Made by a program: the position numbers and the translations under genes
Notes under the pieces: model-generated
Database searches by the model: none
The model's input: only the letters and a program-made list of their open reading frames with translations
Told to the model about the DNA's origin: nothing
Shown here: in pieces, positions 1 through 9,009 of the stretch
How positions within the stretch are numbered: position 1 is the first letter of the stretch
How the letters are laid out: every line of letters starts with the position of its first letter
Assembly: GCA_001970855.1 (NCBI GenBank)
Contig: LSSN01000117.1
Coordinates: 1 to 18,500 of the forward strand
Direction: 5' to 3'
Origin: Smittium culicis
Taxonomy: Eukaryota > Kickxellomycota > Harpellomycetes > Harpellales > Legeriomycetaceae
Length of the DNA stretch: 18,500 nt

Positions 1-382
1 AATAGTTAATAGTTAATAGTTAATAGTTAATAGTTAATAGTTAATAGTTAATAGTTAATAGTTAATAGTTAATAGTTAATAGTTAATAGTTAATAGTTAA
101 TAGTTAATAGTTAATAGTTAATAGTTAATAGTTAATAGTTAATAGTTAATAGTTAATAGTTAATAGTTAATAGTTAATAGTTAATAGTTAATAGTTAATA
201 GTTAATAGTTAATAGTTAATAGTTAATAGTTAATAGTTAATAGTTAATAGTTAATAGTTAATAGTTAATAGTTAATAGTTAATAGTTAATAGTTAATAGT
301 TAATAGTTAATAGTTAATAGTTAATAGTTAATAGTTAATAGTTAATAGTTAATAGTTAATAGTTAATAGTTAATAGTTAATA
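1..382. repeat. Perfect 7-bp tandem array (AATAGTT)n
   Basis: The heptamer AATAGTT repeats without a single error from the window edge to 382, about 54.6 copies, and probably continues to the left. It stops abruptly when the expected G is replaced by T at 383. The perfect homogeneity implies recent expansion or active maintenance by slippage or unequal exchange. It resembles a telomere repeat in unit length only. Neither strand has runs of G, and the single G per unit is on the strand running inward from the left edge, the reverse of a left telomere. Stop codons occur in every frame on both strands, so it is not coding. Confidence 0.97.
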
Positions 383-552
383 TTTCTTGTGATTTTATTT
401 GTGTCTATTTTATTTTTAGTCTTAAATATAAATCGAATTCCGCAATAAAAGTTACGAAAAATACTACTGTTTAAATATAAGAAAATATAAGCTAACTTTT
501 ATTGACTATTTATCATTTAAAAAGCATCTTAATACTTCAAGTATAGTTGCAT

Positions 553-1125
553 TTAATTAAGGGTTTTTATTTGTTTTTTATTTATTTTTATTGAGATATT
601 TTCATACTTCAAAGATGGATTATATTTAAACAATTCTGTCACATTTTCTGGCCCTAATATTTCGATTGCAGTGAATATATGTCTTTTATGAAAAGTGAAA
701 TAGAGAGTTTTTATTGATTTTGCACCGTTATAACATACATTTTAATTTTCTGGATTTGATTGCAAATTTTTTTACTATCTAAGAAAATTCGAAGTTTTTT
801 TTTGAAGAAGTGTAAATATTTTCTTCAGTTCTAAAACTGATCAATAAATTTCAGATACAACTATGATTTGATCGCCACTTAATCCACGAGTATTGCAAAC
901 ATCAATTACCTCCTTACCTAGAGAAATATAGTGCTCTCGGTTTACAGTTCTATGTATTTATAGTCCATTCGTGTTTTTTTCTAAGTAGATTTAAAAAGAG
1001 TAACAGTTTCCTGTCAGATTTTCTGATGTTGTCTGCTCGACTACTATTGAAGTTTTCAATCTTTTTTCAGGTAATCTAGACCTAATGTTTGTTTGAGCTC
1101 TTAATTTTGATATCAAAATTTTACT
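553..1125 (-). pseudogene. Decayed protein-coding relic, family unknown
   Basis: One minus-strand frame reads from 1125 down to a TAA at 553-555 with only six internal stops (991-993, 958-960, 841-843, 775-777, 772-774 and 742-744) in about 190 codons. This composition would give roughly two to three times as many by chance. The stretches between stops look protein-like, for example VNREHYISLGKEVIDVCNTR (about 941-882), GLSGDQIIVVSEIY and, nearer the end, AIEILGPENVTELFKYNPSL. I do not recognise the family. It could be an old transposon ORF, a dead host gene, or exons of a gene with short A+T-rich introns. No start codon or promoter can be assigned. Confidence 0.45.
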
Positions 1126-2644
1126 TCATGTATTTATTTCTAATATAATTTGCCAATTCATTCCTATTTAATTTTTCTTTATTTAATGAATTTATTATGA
1201 TATGAATTTATTAAAGAAAATTATACAAGATAAATATAGCTGATAAAAATATATTTAATAGGTGGATTCTGAATTATACTGATAATTTTAAATATAATTT
1301 TTTATTTTTATGAGTGAAAATTAAAAGAAGAATAAAATAAACTTCTCATCAATAAAAAAACCAATAAAAATAAATTTTAATATTTATGTAGTGAGTTTAG
1401 TAATTCACTTAATTTATTTCAATATAATTTCTTTTATCTCCACTCCAATTATCGCCAAATTGGCTTTTGAGTCTAAATTTATATATTAATTTTCAAAATT
1501 TTGTAATTATTCAAATATTAGCTCAATGCTAAATTTATCGTGAAAAAAGAAAAAAAATCAACTCTAAGCTTACTTCAACCGTATTTTGGTATTTTTAATT
1601 AATCTATAGAAGCCATGCTTATAGTTATAACACCTTTTTTATTTTCTAAATCCCTTACTAATTCCTAATAATAAACTATATTTTAAAATTTAGTTACTAA
1701 AACACATATTATTGTGTATTTATATCTTTCATTGAATATTAGCTTCCGTTAAAAAGAAATTTTAATTAAATCCACTTTTAATAGACGCTTTTTTTCAAAA
1801 ATAAGTATAATTATTATACAAATATTTGATTTAAAAACGCTATTAAATCCTAATAGTTACTAAAACTCTGTCATGTTAGTTTTTTTATGATTTTGATGCA
1901 TTTAAATTGAAAAACTAAGCCCGTTCTAATCTCTTCTCCCTTAATTCGTATATGTAAAAGTCTGATAAATAATAGAAGGAAATTAATACCAAACTAAAAC
2001 CAATTAAAATAATTATTTTAAACTTTATTATCGATATTAGACCTAATTTTCCAGTTTTACAAATAAAAATATTTTCCCCTCAATATTTGAGCTTTTAAGA
2101 TAGTTTTTTTAATCTGGTAATAAATAATTCATCCCCTTTCAAATCGCATATCGAAAATAAATCATGAATAATATATCAATTTTTGTGAAAATATCAATCA
2201 ATTTCAGTAAAAATGCAAAATTAATATGTAAATACGCCGCAGAGTAGCTTCTTCAGTTATTAAATTGAATTTATATATAAGATGAAGAGGAAGCATAAAA
2301 TGAAAGAAAAAGAAACGAAATTAGTATAAAGGGAAAATTAATCTAATCTAAAAAATTTCAATTCATTTTATTTTTTAAATTATACTTATATGAATGGATT
2401 CGTATTAAGTGTTACCATCTTTATTAATAAACGATCAAAGATTACAAGTAAAGTAAAAATAGAAATACCAATAAAGGTTTTTTTTTAAATTTTTTAAATT
2501 AGATGTTATGATACATATTCTGTATTCTGTATATCATTGTCATATTTTCTTTTGAAAAGGAAATCTACGAGCGATATTAGATTTTCAGAATTAATTATTC
2601 TAAAATGATTTCAGAAACTGCAGTCACAGAAAAATTTATCGCTA
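1126..2644. other. A+T-rich spacer, no gene seen
   Basis: About 1.5 kb of very A+T-rich sequence with short homopolymer runs and frequent stops in all frames. I see no sustained open frame, RNA gene or clear repeat. The terminal repeat of the retrotransposon that follows could lie at its right end, but no matching partner was found by eye. Confidence 0.6.
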
Positions 2645-3440
2645 ATGTTTTTTAAAGCAATAAGCCACCTTAGTTCTAAGGTTGAAAATCTGTATGTATT
2701 TATAGCTTTGGATCCTCAACCAGATGAGGGTCAATGAATTTCTTTTCCTGGCCTAAAAATAGCGCATAATGTATCACATAACTTGGAAGCCCGATTAAAT
2801 CGATGACAGAAGACTTCTACAGAACCATCCTTAAAATAGAAGAGAAGAAGGAGTTGATATATTGATTCCCCAAGAGTAGAAATGTCTGATAATACCCTCA
2901 ACATGATTGACTAAGCTGCTCCTGAAACTGTAAAGAAGGTATATTCACTATTTTATGCCATTCAAAAAGCACTCGCAATATTCCATTGTTTATAAACTAC
3001 TTTATTCAAATTATTCTACATTAAAACACAGTATTGACAGTAGAAGACTCAGTGATGGATGTTTAAACATGCAAGAAGCATTATAGAAATTTAGAAATCG
3101 ATCGCAACCCAAGCCAGGTTAGATAATTTACATAGCGAAATGGATTTCATATGTTAGCCCAAAAAAGAAGTAGAATCCGAAGTTAAGCCGTTAATTGTTA
3201 GTGAAAAATTTGAAACCAAGTTAGCAGCGTCAAAAATAGTAAAACGAGCTAGATTCAGATACCCCTATAGCGGGCGACACTAGGTTCAAGGAAAAAAGAG
3301 TCCTATCAGCTTAATACCAGAAACGGTGAAAAAAACTGATGCTTCAGAACCAAGATTGATTCCTGCTTCCTCCCGTGGAAAGTTTCAAAACTTATCCAGG
3401 GTTCGAGGTCGAGGAAGCCATTAACAGCTTCAGATTCTCT
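2645..3440 (+). pseudogene. Gag-like ORF remnant of the DIRS-type element
   Basis: From an ATG at 2645 one frame persists, with stops, to about 3420. Readable pieces include VENLYVFIALDPQPDEG (about 2684-2734), APETVKKVYSLFYAIQKALA (about 2922-2981), a helical-looking stretch SIATQARLDNLHSEMDF (about 3098-3148) and a basic Arg/Gly patch RVRGRG near 3398-3415. Part of the protein near 2808-2870 reads better in the adjacent frame, so at least two frameshifts are present. The assignment as Gag rests on position directly upstream of RT, charged helical composition and the RG-rich end, a common nucleic-acid-binding feature. No conserved Gag domain or zinc knuckle was recognised, so the family label is an inference. 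Confidence 0.6.
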
Positions 3441-3444
3441 CTTA

Positions 3445-4210
3445 TACGGGTGGCGACTCTTAGTGCTCAAGATAGCACAGTAAAATCTAAAGTAAAATAT
3501 TTTAGCCCGTAAAATCGTAGAGATTTGGTCACAGATACCATTCAGAAATTCACAAAGGCACCATAAGGTGATTTTTATGGGACTGCAATCATTAAAAATG
3601 CATTATTAATGCAGAAAGAGAAAATCTAGCCACAAATCACGCAGAGCGTTTACTTGAAAAGTGCATCTTTGCTTGCGAAAAAGGCTATATAGGAAGCGGG
3701 AAAACAGAAATAAGTGTAACACAGCAATATTTTCTGCATTTCCAAGAAGACAGGATAACTTCAACAAGTTTTGACTTTATGGATCTGAACCAGAGCTTAG
3801 AGGAGAGAAATTTCTTGGCTAATTCTCTTCAATTTATCTGCTTATTGAAACTCCGAATGTATTACAAGATTTTAATGGATTTTAATGAAGTTTTTATACA
3901 TATAATATTAAATAATACACGCAGAAAATACCTTAATTTTTTCAGGAATGCCCGGAATTATCAATTCAGAGTTCTAAAATTTGGACTGTTGTTGAGTACT
4001 CACAAGTTCAAAAAGATTATAAAATCCATATTAAGATAGGCGAGAATATTGAAGATCAAGGCATCTGATCGCTAGAACAGCTCCTTAATAACAGAGGAGT
4101 CAAGAAAAGCATTTTAGAAGAGCACAAAGATGCTGAAATTGAAGCTAACCTAGCTGAGGTATCCTATTAATACTAAAAAAACGAAATTAATCCCTTCTGA
4201 AATAATAATA
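3445..4210 (+). pseudogene. Reverse transcriptase remnant (DIRS-type)
   Basis: A long open stretch in one frame (3596-4039, 147 codons) continues in the same frame past a TAG at 4037 to about 4200. It shows the RT blocks in order: QQYFLHFQEDRI (block leading into the fingers), FDFMDLNQSLEERNF, MDFNEVFIHI in place of the usual D-L-K-D-A-F-x-H-x catalytic block, RRKYLNF, YQFRVLKFGLLLST in place of the substrate-binding P-F-G-L block, and downstream KTKLIPSE. The region where the Y-x-D-D box should lie (about 4064-4084) contains a TAG stop with Asn and Ser where the paired aspartates should be, so the copy is catalytically dead. A short upstream piece near 3445-3470 in another frame resembles the G-G-R-L block that precedes RT in DIRS elements. 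Confidence 0.85.
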
Positions 4211-4355
4211 CATATAGAAGTGGCTAAGATACTTGGTATATGACATTGAAAGTTCTGGTATCGAACATCTGAGATCTGCGTCGATGAGCGGCAAAAATGA
4301 TTAATTCAGGGAAAGAATGCCTCAGGATCCATTTAAGCTTAATAAGGAAATTTAA

Positions 4356-4830
4356 AGACATTTTTGTTGCTCTTCTTCTAAGGCGGTTAATTCTGCGACC
4401 TCTATTGGAATTGAAAAACCGACCCCAATAAAAAAACTAATCTTGAAAATCAACAATTTTCCTAACCTAGCTATTAACACAGAATCATCTGTTCTGGGGG
4501 GAAATTTTGAAAAAATGGAACAGTCAGTAATTCTTTCTGAAAACACCGGAAAAAGAATTTTTTTACGGACGAGAGCGATTCGGATTGAGGAATTATCATT
4601 GAGAACAAAAGTTATTTGTGTTCATACAGGAGTTCGGAAGATATATTAAACTCTAACTGAAAAAAGACTATTAGCATGTTTCCCCCCCCCCATTTATGCT
4701 GATTGAGATAGTATGAAATCGTGCATTAAATTATTCATAAATACCTTCAATCTGTGTTATGTGAGAAAGGTAGGTGGATTACGCAAAGTTCTAAAACATA
4801 TTAGAGCGCATTTGGAACCATTTCGTATAG
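4356..4830 (+). pseudogene. RNase H remnant of the DIRS-type element
   Basis: A 98-codon open stretch (4356-4649) carries NLAINTESSVLGG at about 4464-4502, matching the beta strand of retroelement RNase H where the normal motif is x-x-T-D-A-S-x-x-G-x-G. The first catalytic Asp position is a Glu (codon 4482-4484). ENTGKRIF and IRIEELSLRTK follow as the next strand and helix. In the same frame, after a run of ten C residues, IYAD at 4692-4703 is a candidate for the second acidic position, followed by a GG and basic residues near 4770. Beyond about 4830 the domain dissolves into A+T-rich sequence. Its place directly after RT supports the call. The minus-strand reading frame across the same bases is only a shadow. 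Confidence 0.72.
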
Positions 4831-5021
4831 AAAAAAATAAAAAATAAAAAATACAAGTCTACTATGTCCTTTAACTTTAAACTACGCATTTTCTTCTGAC
4901 AAGTTAACCGTGAAATCACATTATTCTATCTATAATTAGCTTATTTATGATTTAAAGAAGAGTTATTATATACATAATTTGGACCTCTTATAATTATCAT
5001 AAAAATCTTAAAGTGTAGATT

Positions 5022-5147
5022 TATTTCAGCTGGTACACAGGTCTACAAGCTGTAGATCAGAATACGCTGAGACATGACTGGTACAAGTCAAAGAACCCAT
5101 ACTGCTACCCTCCCCTCCATGGAATCTTAAACCGAAAGTATTTTTAA
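5022..5147 (+). pseudogene. Post-RNase H segment of the DIRS-type pol
   Basis: Forty-one codons without a stop, ending at TAA 5145-5147, read YFSWYTGLQAVDQ, then RHDWYKSKNPYCYPPLHGI. The pattern S-W, then A-V-D, then D-W, then Y-x-x-P-P-x-x-x-I is the conserved stretch I associate, from memory, with the region just after RNase H in DIRS-group pol proteins. It sits between the RNase H and YR remnants, where expected. The 370-bp gap before it (4650-5021) is A+T-rich and largely unreadable as protein, so deletion, insertion or heavy decay lies there. Confidence 0.65.
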
Positions 5148-5340
5148 TGGCACTCCACGAGCGATTAAAGATGACTATGACCAAAAGAATGGAAGTTCAG
5201 GATATTTTTTTATGAAATAAAATCCCTATCAATTTCTCGTTCATAAATACAGGATACCTCCGAAGTGGTACCAGAACTGAAAAGCGGTAAAAAAATTCTA
5301 AAAAAGTACAAAAAATGTTTTCTCATGGATTGTAGGATCA

Positions 5341-6814
5341 GTGGAGCTCCGTAAAGTCGAAGGCGTCTCTAATAGCGCAATAACTCTTAAAAAAAATAGC
5401 ATAAGATCAGTATAAAAAAATCGATTTAATACCCATTACTGAAAAATTTTATCGATTTGCATAAGATTTGATACGAAAGTTAAGTTATATCGGCTGTGAA
5501 TGTGGTTAGATACTTTGTAGATATATATATCAAGTCAAATATTAGCTTCAGTACGATAAAGATCAACAATCATATATTTTTAAATTTATCATAATCAAAA
5601 TAAATCAGAAAATATGGCTGTATGCGCAAAATTTTAACAGAAATAGACGAAAAACGCATAAAAAACTCTGTTGACCAAAAAAAGATATTTATCTAGTTAT
5701 GTCTTACTTTAAATAAGTATAAAACAATAATATATTGGAAATTAAACTTCTAAATAGCATGGAATTTTTTTTGGCGGTATCTGGATTTATTCAGGCTAGT
5801 GACACAAAAAATTTGGTTTCTTCTTTCGGAGTTTACGGTTTTGATCTTGATATATTGAGAAAAAATAAACGCAAAATAAAAATAATTATGCTATTGTGTA
5901 ATTGGGTAAAAATATAAAATTTAGAATTTCGTTTACGAAAAGAAAGTAAGGAATAATATTTTATTTAATGGTTGCGGTTTAGTTATTTTGGGCTTGTTGA
6001 AATAATATTGAAAATCTATTTCAGGGATTTTTTTTAAAGTTTTTAAGTTTTAAATTTTTATATTTTGCGAGAAAAAAATAGTCAGATTTTTCGAGGAAAA
6101 AATCAAATTTTGTCCAAAAGGTAGCTTTTATAGTATTTTGTATAACTATATCTGTATTTTTTTTAAACTAATATTTCCAATGGTATTTTGGCTTAATTTA
6201 TGCTACTGATATTTGAAAAAATAAAAGTAAGCTTCCACCAATTAATACATAGTCTGGTTAATTTTAATTATTATTATTATATATTACTACTTTCTAGCCT
6301 TTATTATATACCTTAGACACAGTGTACTAGAACAATAGTCCTACCATTGAAAATACACATCGCATAGATGACTTTCAAACAAATGTAATTGACATCACGT
6401 ATAAATAAGTGATTGTGTTATCTAAAGCAAAACGTAAAGACCGACCAATAATTAAGCCGTGTGAAATTAGCTCGCATCACGACGTGCTTTTAAGTCTTGT
6501 TGAAGCTTGTAAGGCAATTAAGGAAAGATGAAAGTGGAACTGTGCCCTAAATTCATATCAATAAAAAATCTATCCAGTTAAATATATTATTCAGATACAC
6601 AGAGGAAAATACTAACTCTCTAACTGTAAATATTATGACAACAAAAATTCATAATATTTCTAATTTGATTAAAAGAAAATAAAGTGAACCTATCCCAAAG
6701 GCTAGTTATATTTCCGAATAGATAGCTGCAAACGCATTTGTTCCAGAATACTAAGTTTTAGCTCAGATCTTTTGGTCAAAATATGAGATATTAGTCAGCT
6801 ATTATTGCATCTAA
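5341..6814 (+). pseudogene. Tyrosine recombinase remnant, interrupted
   Basis: The YR replaces integrase in DIRS-group elements. The N-terminal SAM-like DNA-binding domain is seen as EGVSNSAITLKKNSIRS (5359-5409) and, in another frame, NVVRYFVDIYIKSNISFSTI (5499-5558). The catalytic domain begins near 5684 with YLVMSYFK, then FFLAVSGFIQASD (5765-5803), in which Gln (5792-5794) occupies the position of the first catalytic Arg. After a 550-bp interruption it resumes at about 6355 with HRIDDFQTNVID, LSKAKRKDRPIIKP and SHHDVLLSLVEACKA, then, in a new frame from 6557, LFRYTEEN, EPIPKASYISE, FVPEY, VLAQIFWSKYEI and SYYCI. The second Arg box reads P-K-A-S. The nucleophile Tyr region (6800-6805) is retained. 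At least four frame changes and several stops make it a pseudogene. Confidence 0.85.
5807..6354. mobile_element. Probable insertion within the recombinase relic
   Basis: Recombinase-like sequence stops right after the S-D-T codons (ending 5806) and resumes with T-H-R-I-D-D at 6355. These are positions that are adjacent in related proteins. The intervening ~550 bp is much more A+T-rich and unlike recombinase, although a chance open frame runs on to 5917. A 5-bp ACACA lies at both junctions (5802-5806 and 6355-6359) and could be a target duplication. I found no convincing terminal inverted repeats, so the element type is unknown. Replacement by drift is an alternative. Confidence 0.4.
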
Positions 6815-8531
6815 AGTAAAAAAAAAAATCTAACAGTAGATAATCATATTTTGATTTAGCCTTGTCGAATATTAGCTAATATTATACTAATAATGGGTTC
6901 ATTAATTCTCGAGCTAGCAAATCCATTATAAGTTATTCCTTTGAGAAAAGATGATTAGAAATTTATAGTACGCACATTTAGCATTTAAATATAAATAATG
7001 TATATAAATCTTATCTATTTCTAATTTTTGATATTTTATTTAATATAGATGATTAGACTTAATTTGAATTCACCATTGGTATAAAGATAGTTAGTTTTTG
7101 TCAAGACTAATTAAATTTAGATCTTTTTATTTTATTTAATTTAATTTTATTTAAAATAAAACATAACATGGATCTTTTGTAAAGTAAATGATTAATTTTA
7201 TAAAGTTATAAAGTAATTAAAAAACAAAGATAAAATTTTCATTTTCCCATAAAATAAAAATTCAATTAAAGTATGATATTTTATAAATATATATGTTTAA
7301 TCATCAAGGTTACTCATAATAAACCAGATTCAAAAAATAATTTCTTCATTTTTTTCAAGGTATAAAGAAAATTTAATTAGTTGTATAAATATCCTTATAA
7401 ATTTTGAATCTATATGACTATAGTTATAATTCTAAACATTTGTTTAGCTATCTGAATATAGGTTTTTATTTTATAAAATAGCTAAGATATTACATAACTA
7501 GTTATTTTTCAAAAGAAATAGTAAAAGTTTGTTATATTTTAAATTAGTTATATTTGATTTAGGATATCAAAAAATTTTGACAAGATTCAATTCAGTTGAA
7601 TTTTATTGTTATCAAATTACTTTTGTTGTAAATATAATTGAAATTTTTTATAATTTTTATGATTTTAATTCAATAAACAAAAATAAATTCCAAACCCAAG
7701 ATGTCTAAATATGAAGGTCATTCAGAAACTATAGAAGTTTTATTTCTTTTTATAAGTATATATTATCATCTGAAAAATTTTTCTCACAATATTATCACTT
7801 TGTAATTATAAATATATTTAGGTTCTTTTCCGTTAACGATTAGATTTAGAAAGTATTAATATCAATTTTTTTAATAAAAAAGTTAGTTATTCTGATTTAA
7901 TTTCATAGTTGGTATATACGAAAATTCCCATATATTTTTATGAATATTTATACCTTTACATTATTTTGACACTAAAATAAGACTTTATGGTTTTATAAGA
8001 ATCCAGAATGTATATTTTTTAGATTTATTTTATGGTTTAGCATTTCATTAATATGAATATAGGTTAATAAAATTTAATACAAATTAGTTAAGATTATATT
8101 AATTGATCTATTGCTAAATGTAAGCCCATAATAAATACCCAAAGGCTTAATTTCAATAGTGTTATTTTATTTTATAATGTAAATTCTTTTTATTTTACTT
8201 ATCTGATAATATTTAACAATCGAGTTTTTTTTTTGTATATAATGATTTTATCTGACCTTTTATTCCTGTTCTGAAAACCCTTATATTCTCTAATTTAAGC
8301 ATAGTTTGATTGTTAGTATTATTCATATATTACTTGATCTGATTAAGCATAAATTTATATTTTAACACTTTCACGTACGGTAGACTGGTTTTGATCTACA
8401 ATGTAATACCAACAGCTTTCAATTAAAATTTTATAATTCCAAGTTTCTAAGAATCTTTGGTATATTGTAGCTATTCAACAAATGGTAAATTTCGTTAAAA
8501 TATTAAAAGAATCAATACATAGATTTTTTTA
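6815..8531. other. A+T-rich spacer, no gene seen
   Basis: Extremely A+T-rich, with stops in all frames and simple A/T tracts such as 7125-7165. The first ~150 bp (to about 6980) is slightly less A+T-rich and may still be the 3' untranslated or terminal-repeat part of the DIRS-type element. No partner repeat was found on the left side of that element. Confidence 0.55.
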
Positions 8532-9009
8532 CAGAGTGTGTGGCGGAAAAGGGTTAAAATTTAAATTCCAAAAAGCATTAGCTTGTAAATAGTTTCTTAT
8601 CCAAAAATAAAAATGAAATAGCTGTAAATATTAAAAATTTTGTCAAAATCTATAAAAACCATCATTTTTTGCCCCAGTTCATAAAAATATACTTTTTACT
8701 TTAATGATCAAATAACTAAATTAAAATGATCTAATCAATTAATTTTATCACGAATCTTAAAAATAATTCTACTTTTGAAACAGTAAAGCTTAAAAATTTA
8801 CACTTTTTCTTTATTTTTAAATAAAATTAAAATAATAAAAAATTAAACTTACCTTAATTTACCCCCTTTTTTTTCACAAAGATTTTATTAAAAATCATTT
8901 ATAAGTATACAAAAGGCTAATAAAAAATATTCAAAAAGTTATAAAAATATTAAAAAAGTAATTTTTCAACAGATCCCCCTCCGCCGCTCTAGCAGCTCCA
9001 TACCCACTG
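8532..9009. mobile_element. Possible hAT-like non-autonomous element
   Basis: Two G+C-rich islands stand out in this desert. 8532-8553 starts CAGAGTGTGTGGCGG, and 8974-9009, read on the minus strand, starts CAGTGGGTATGGAGC and then has GCGGCGGAGGGGG. Both begin C-A-G and contain a GGCGGA core followed by a G run, like the ends of hAT elements (general form CAGNG). They are 478 bp apart in inverted orientation with no ORF between. Against the idea, the 8 bp on each side do not match as a target duplication, and the arms align only loosely. Confidence 0.25.

Larger units (their letters stand above)
2645..6814 (+). mobile_element. Relic DIRS/Ngaro-type tyrosine-recombinase retrotransposon
   Basis: Reading the plus strand across frame changes recovers, in order, a Gag-like region, reverse transcriptase, RNase H, the segment that follows RNase H in DIRS-group elements, and a tyrosine recombinase ending in the Tyr-Tyr active-site region. 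That order, with a YR and no sign of a DDE integrase or chromodomain, defines the DIRS order (DIRS, PAT and Ngaro groups). No methyltransferase is recognisable between RNase H and YR, and the gap there is short, so the layout is closer to Ngaro-like than DIRS1-like (inference). The copy is dead, with dozens of stops and several frameshifts. Given limits are the outermost recognisable coding remnants. Terminal repeats, which should lie outside or near these limits, were not identified. Confidence 0.85.

Noticed and set aside
1..382. Telomere at the left end
   Set aside because: The unit lacks G runs, and its only G is on the strand with the wrong polarity for a left chromosome end.
3390..3420. 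tRNA B-box-like GGTTCGAGGTC
   Set aside because: No A box, acceptor stem or cloverleaf around it; it encodes the Arg/Gly patch of the Gag-like region.
3779..4039. Stand-alone 86-codon gene
   Set aside because: Its frame is open upstream to 3596 and is the middle of the reverse transcriptase remnant.
4352..4546. Minus-strand ORF of 64 codons
   Set aside because: It lies opposite the RNase H remnant, whose plus-strand reading matches a known fold. The minus frame is a shadow.
5735..5917. Stand-alone 60-codon gene
   Set aside because: It starts at TTG. Its first half matches the YR helix carrying the first catalytic Arg position, and the rest reads into the probable insertion.
8545..8580. Link between GGGTTAAA and AAAAAGCATT strings here and near 18190-18220
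   Set aside because: Shared words are short and in different order; no longer alignment supports a common element.
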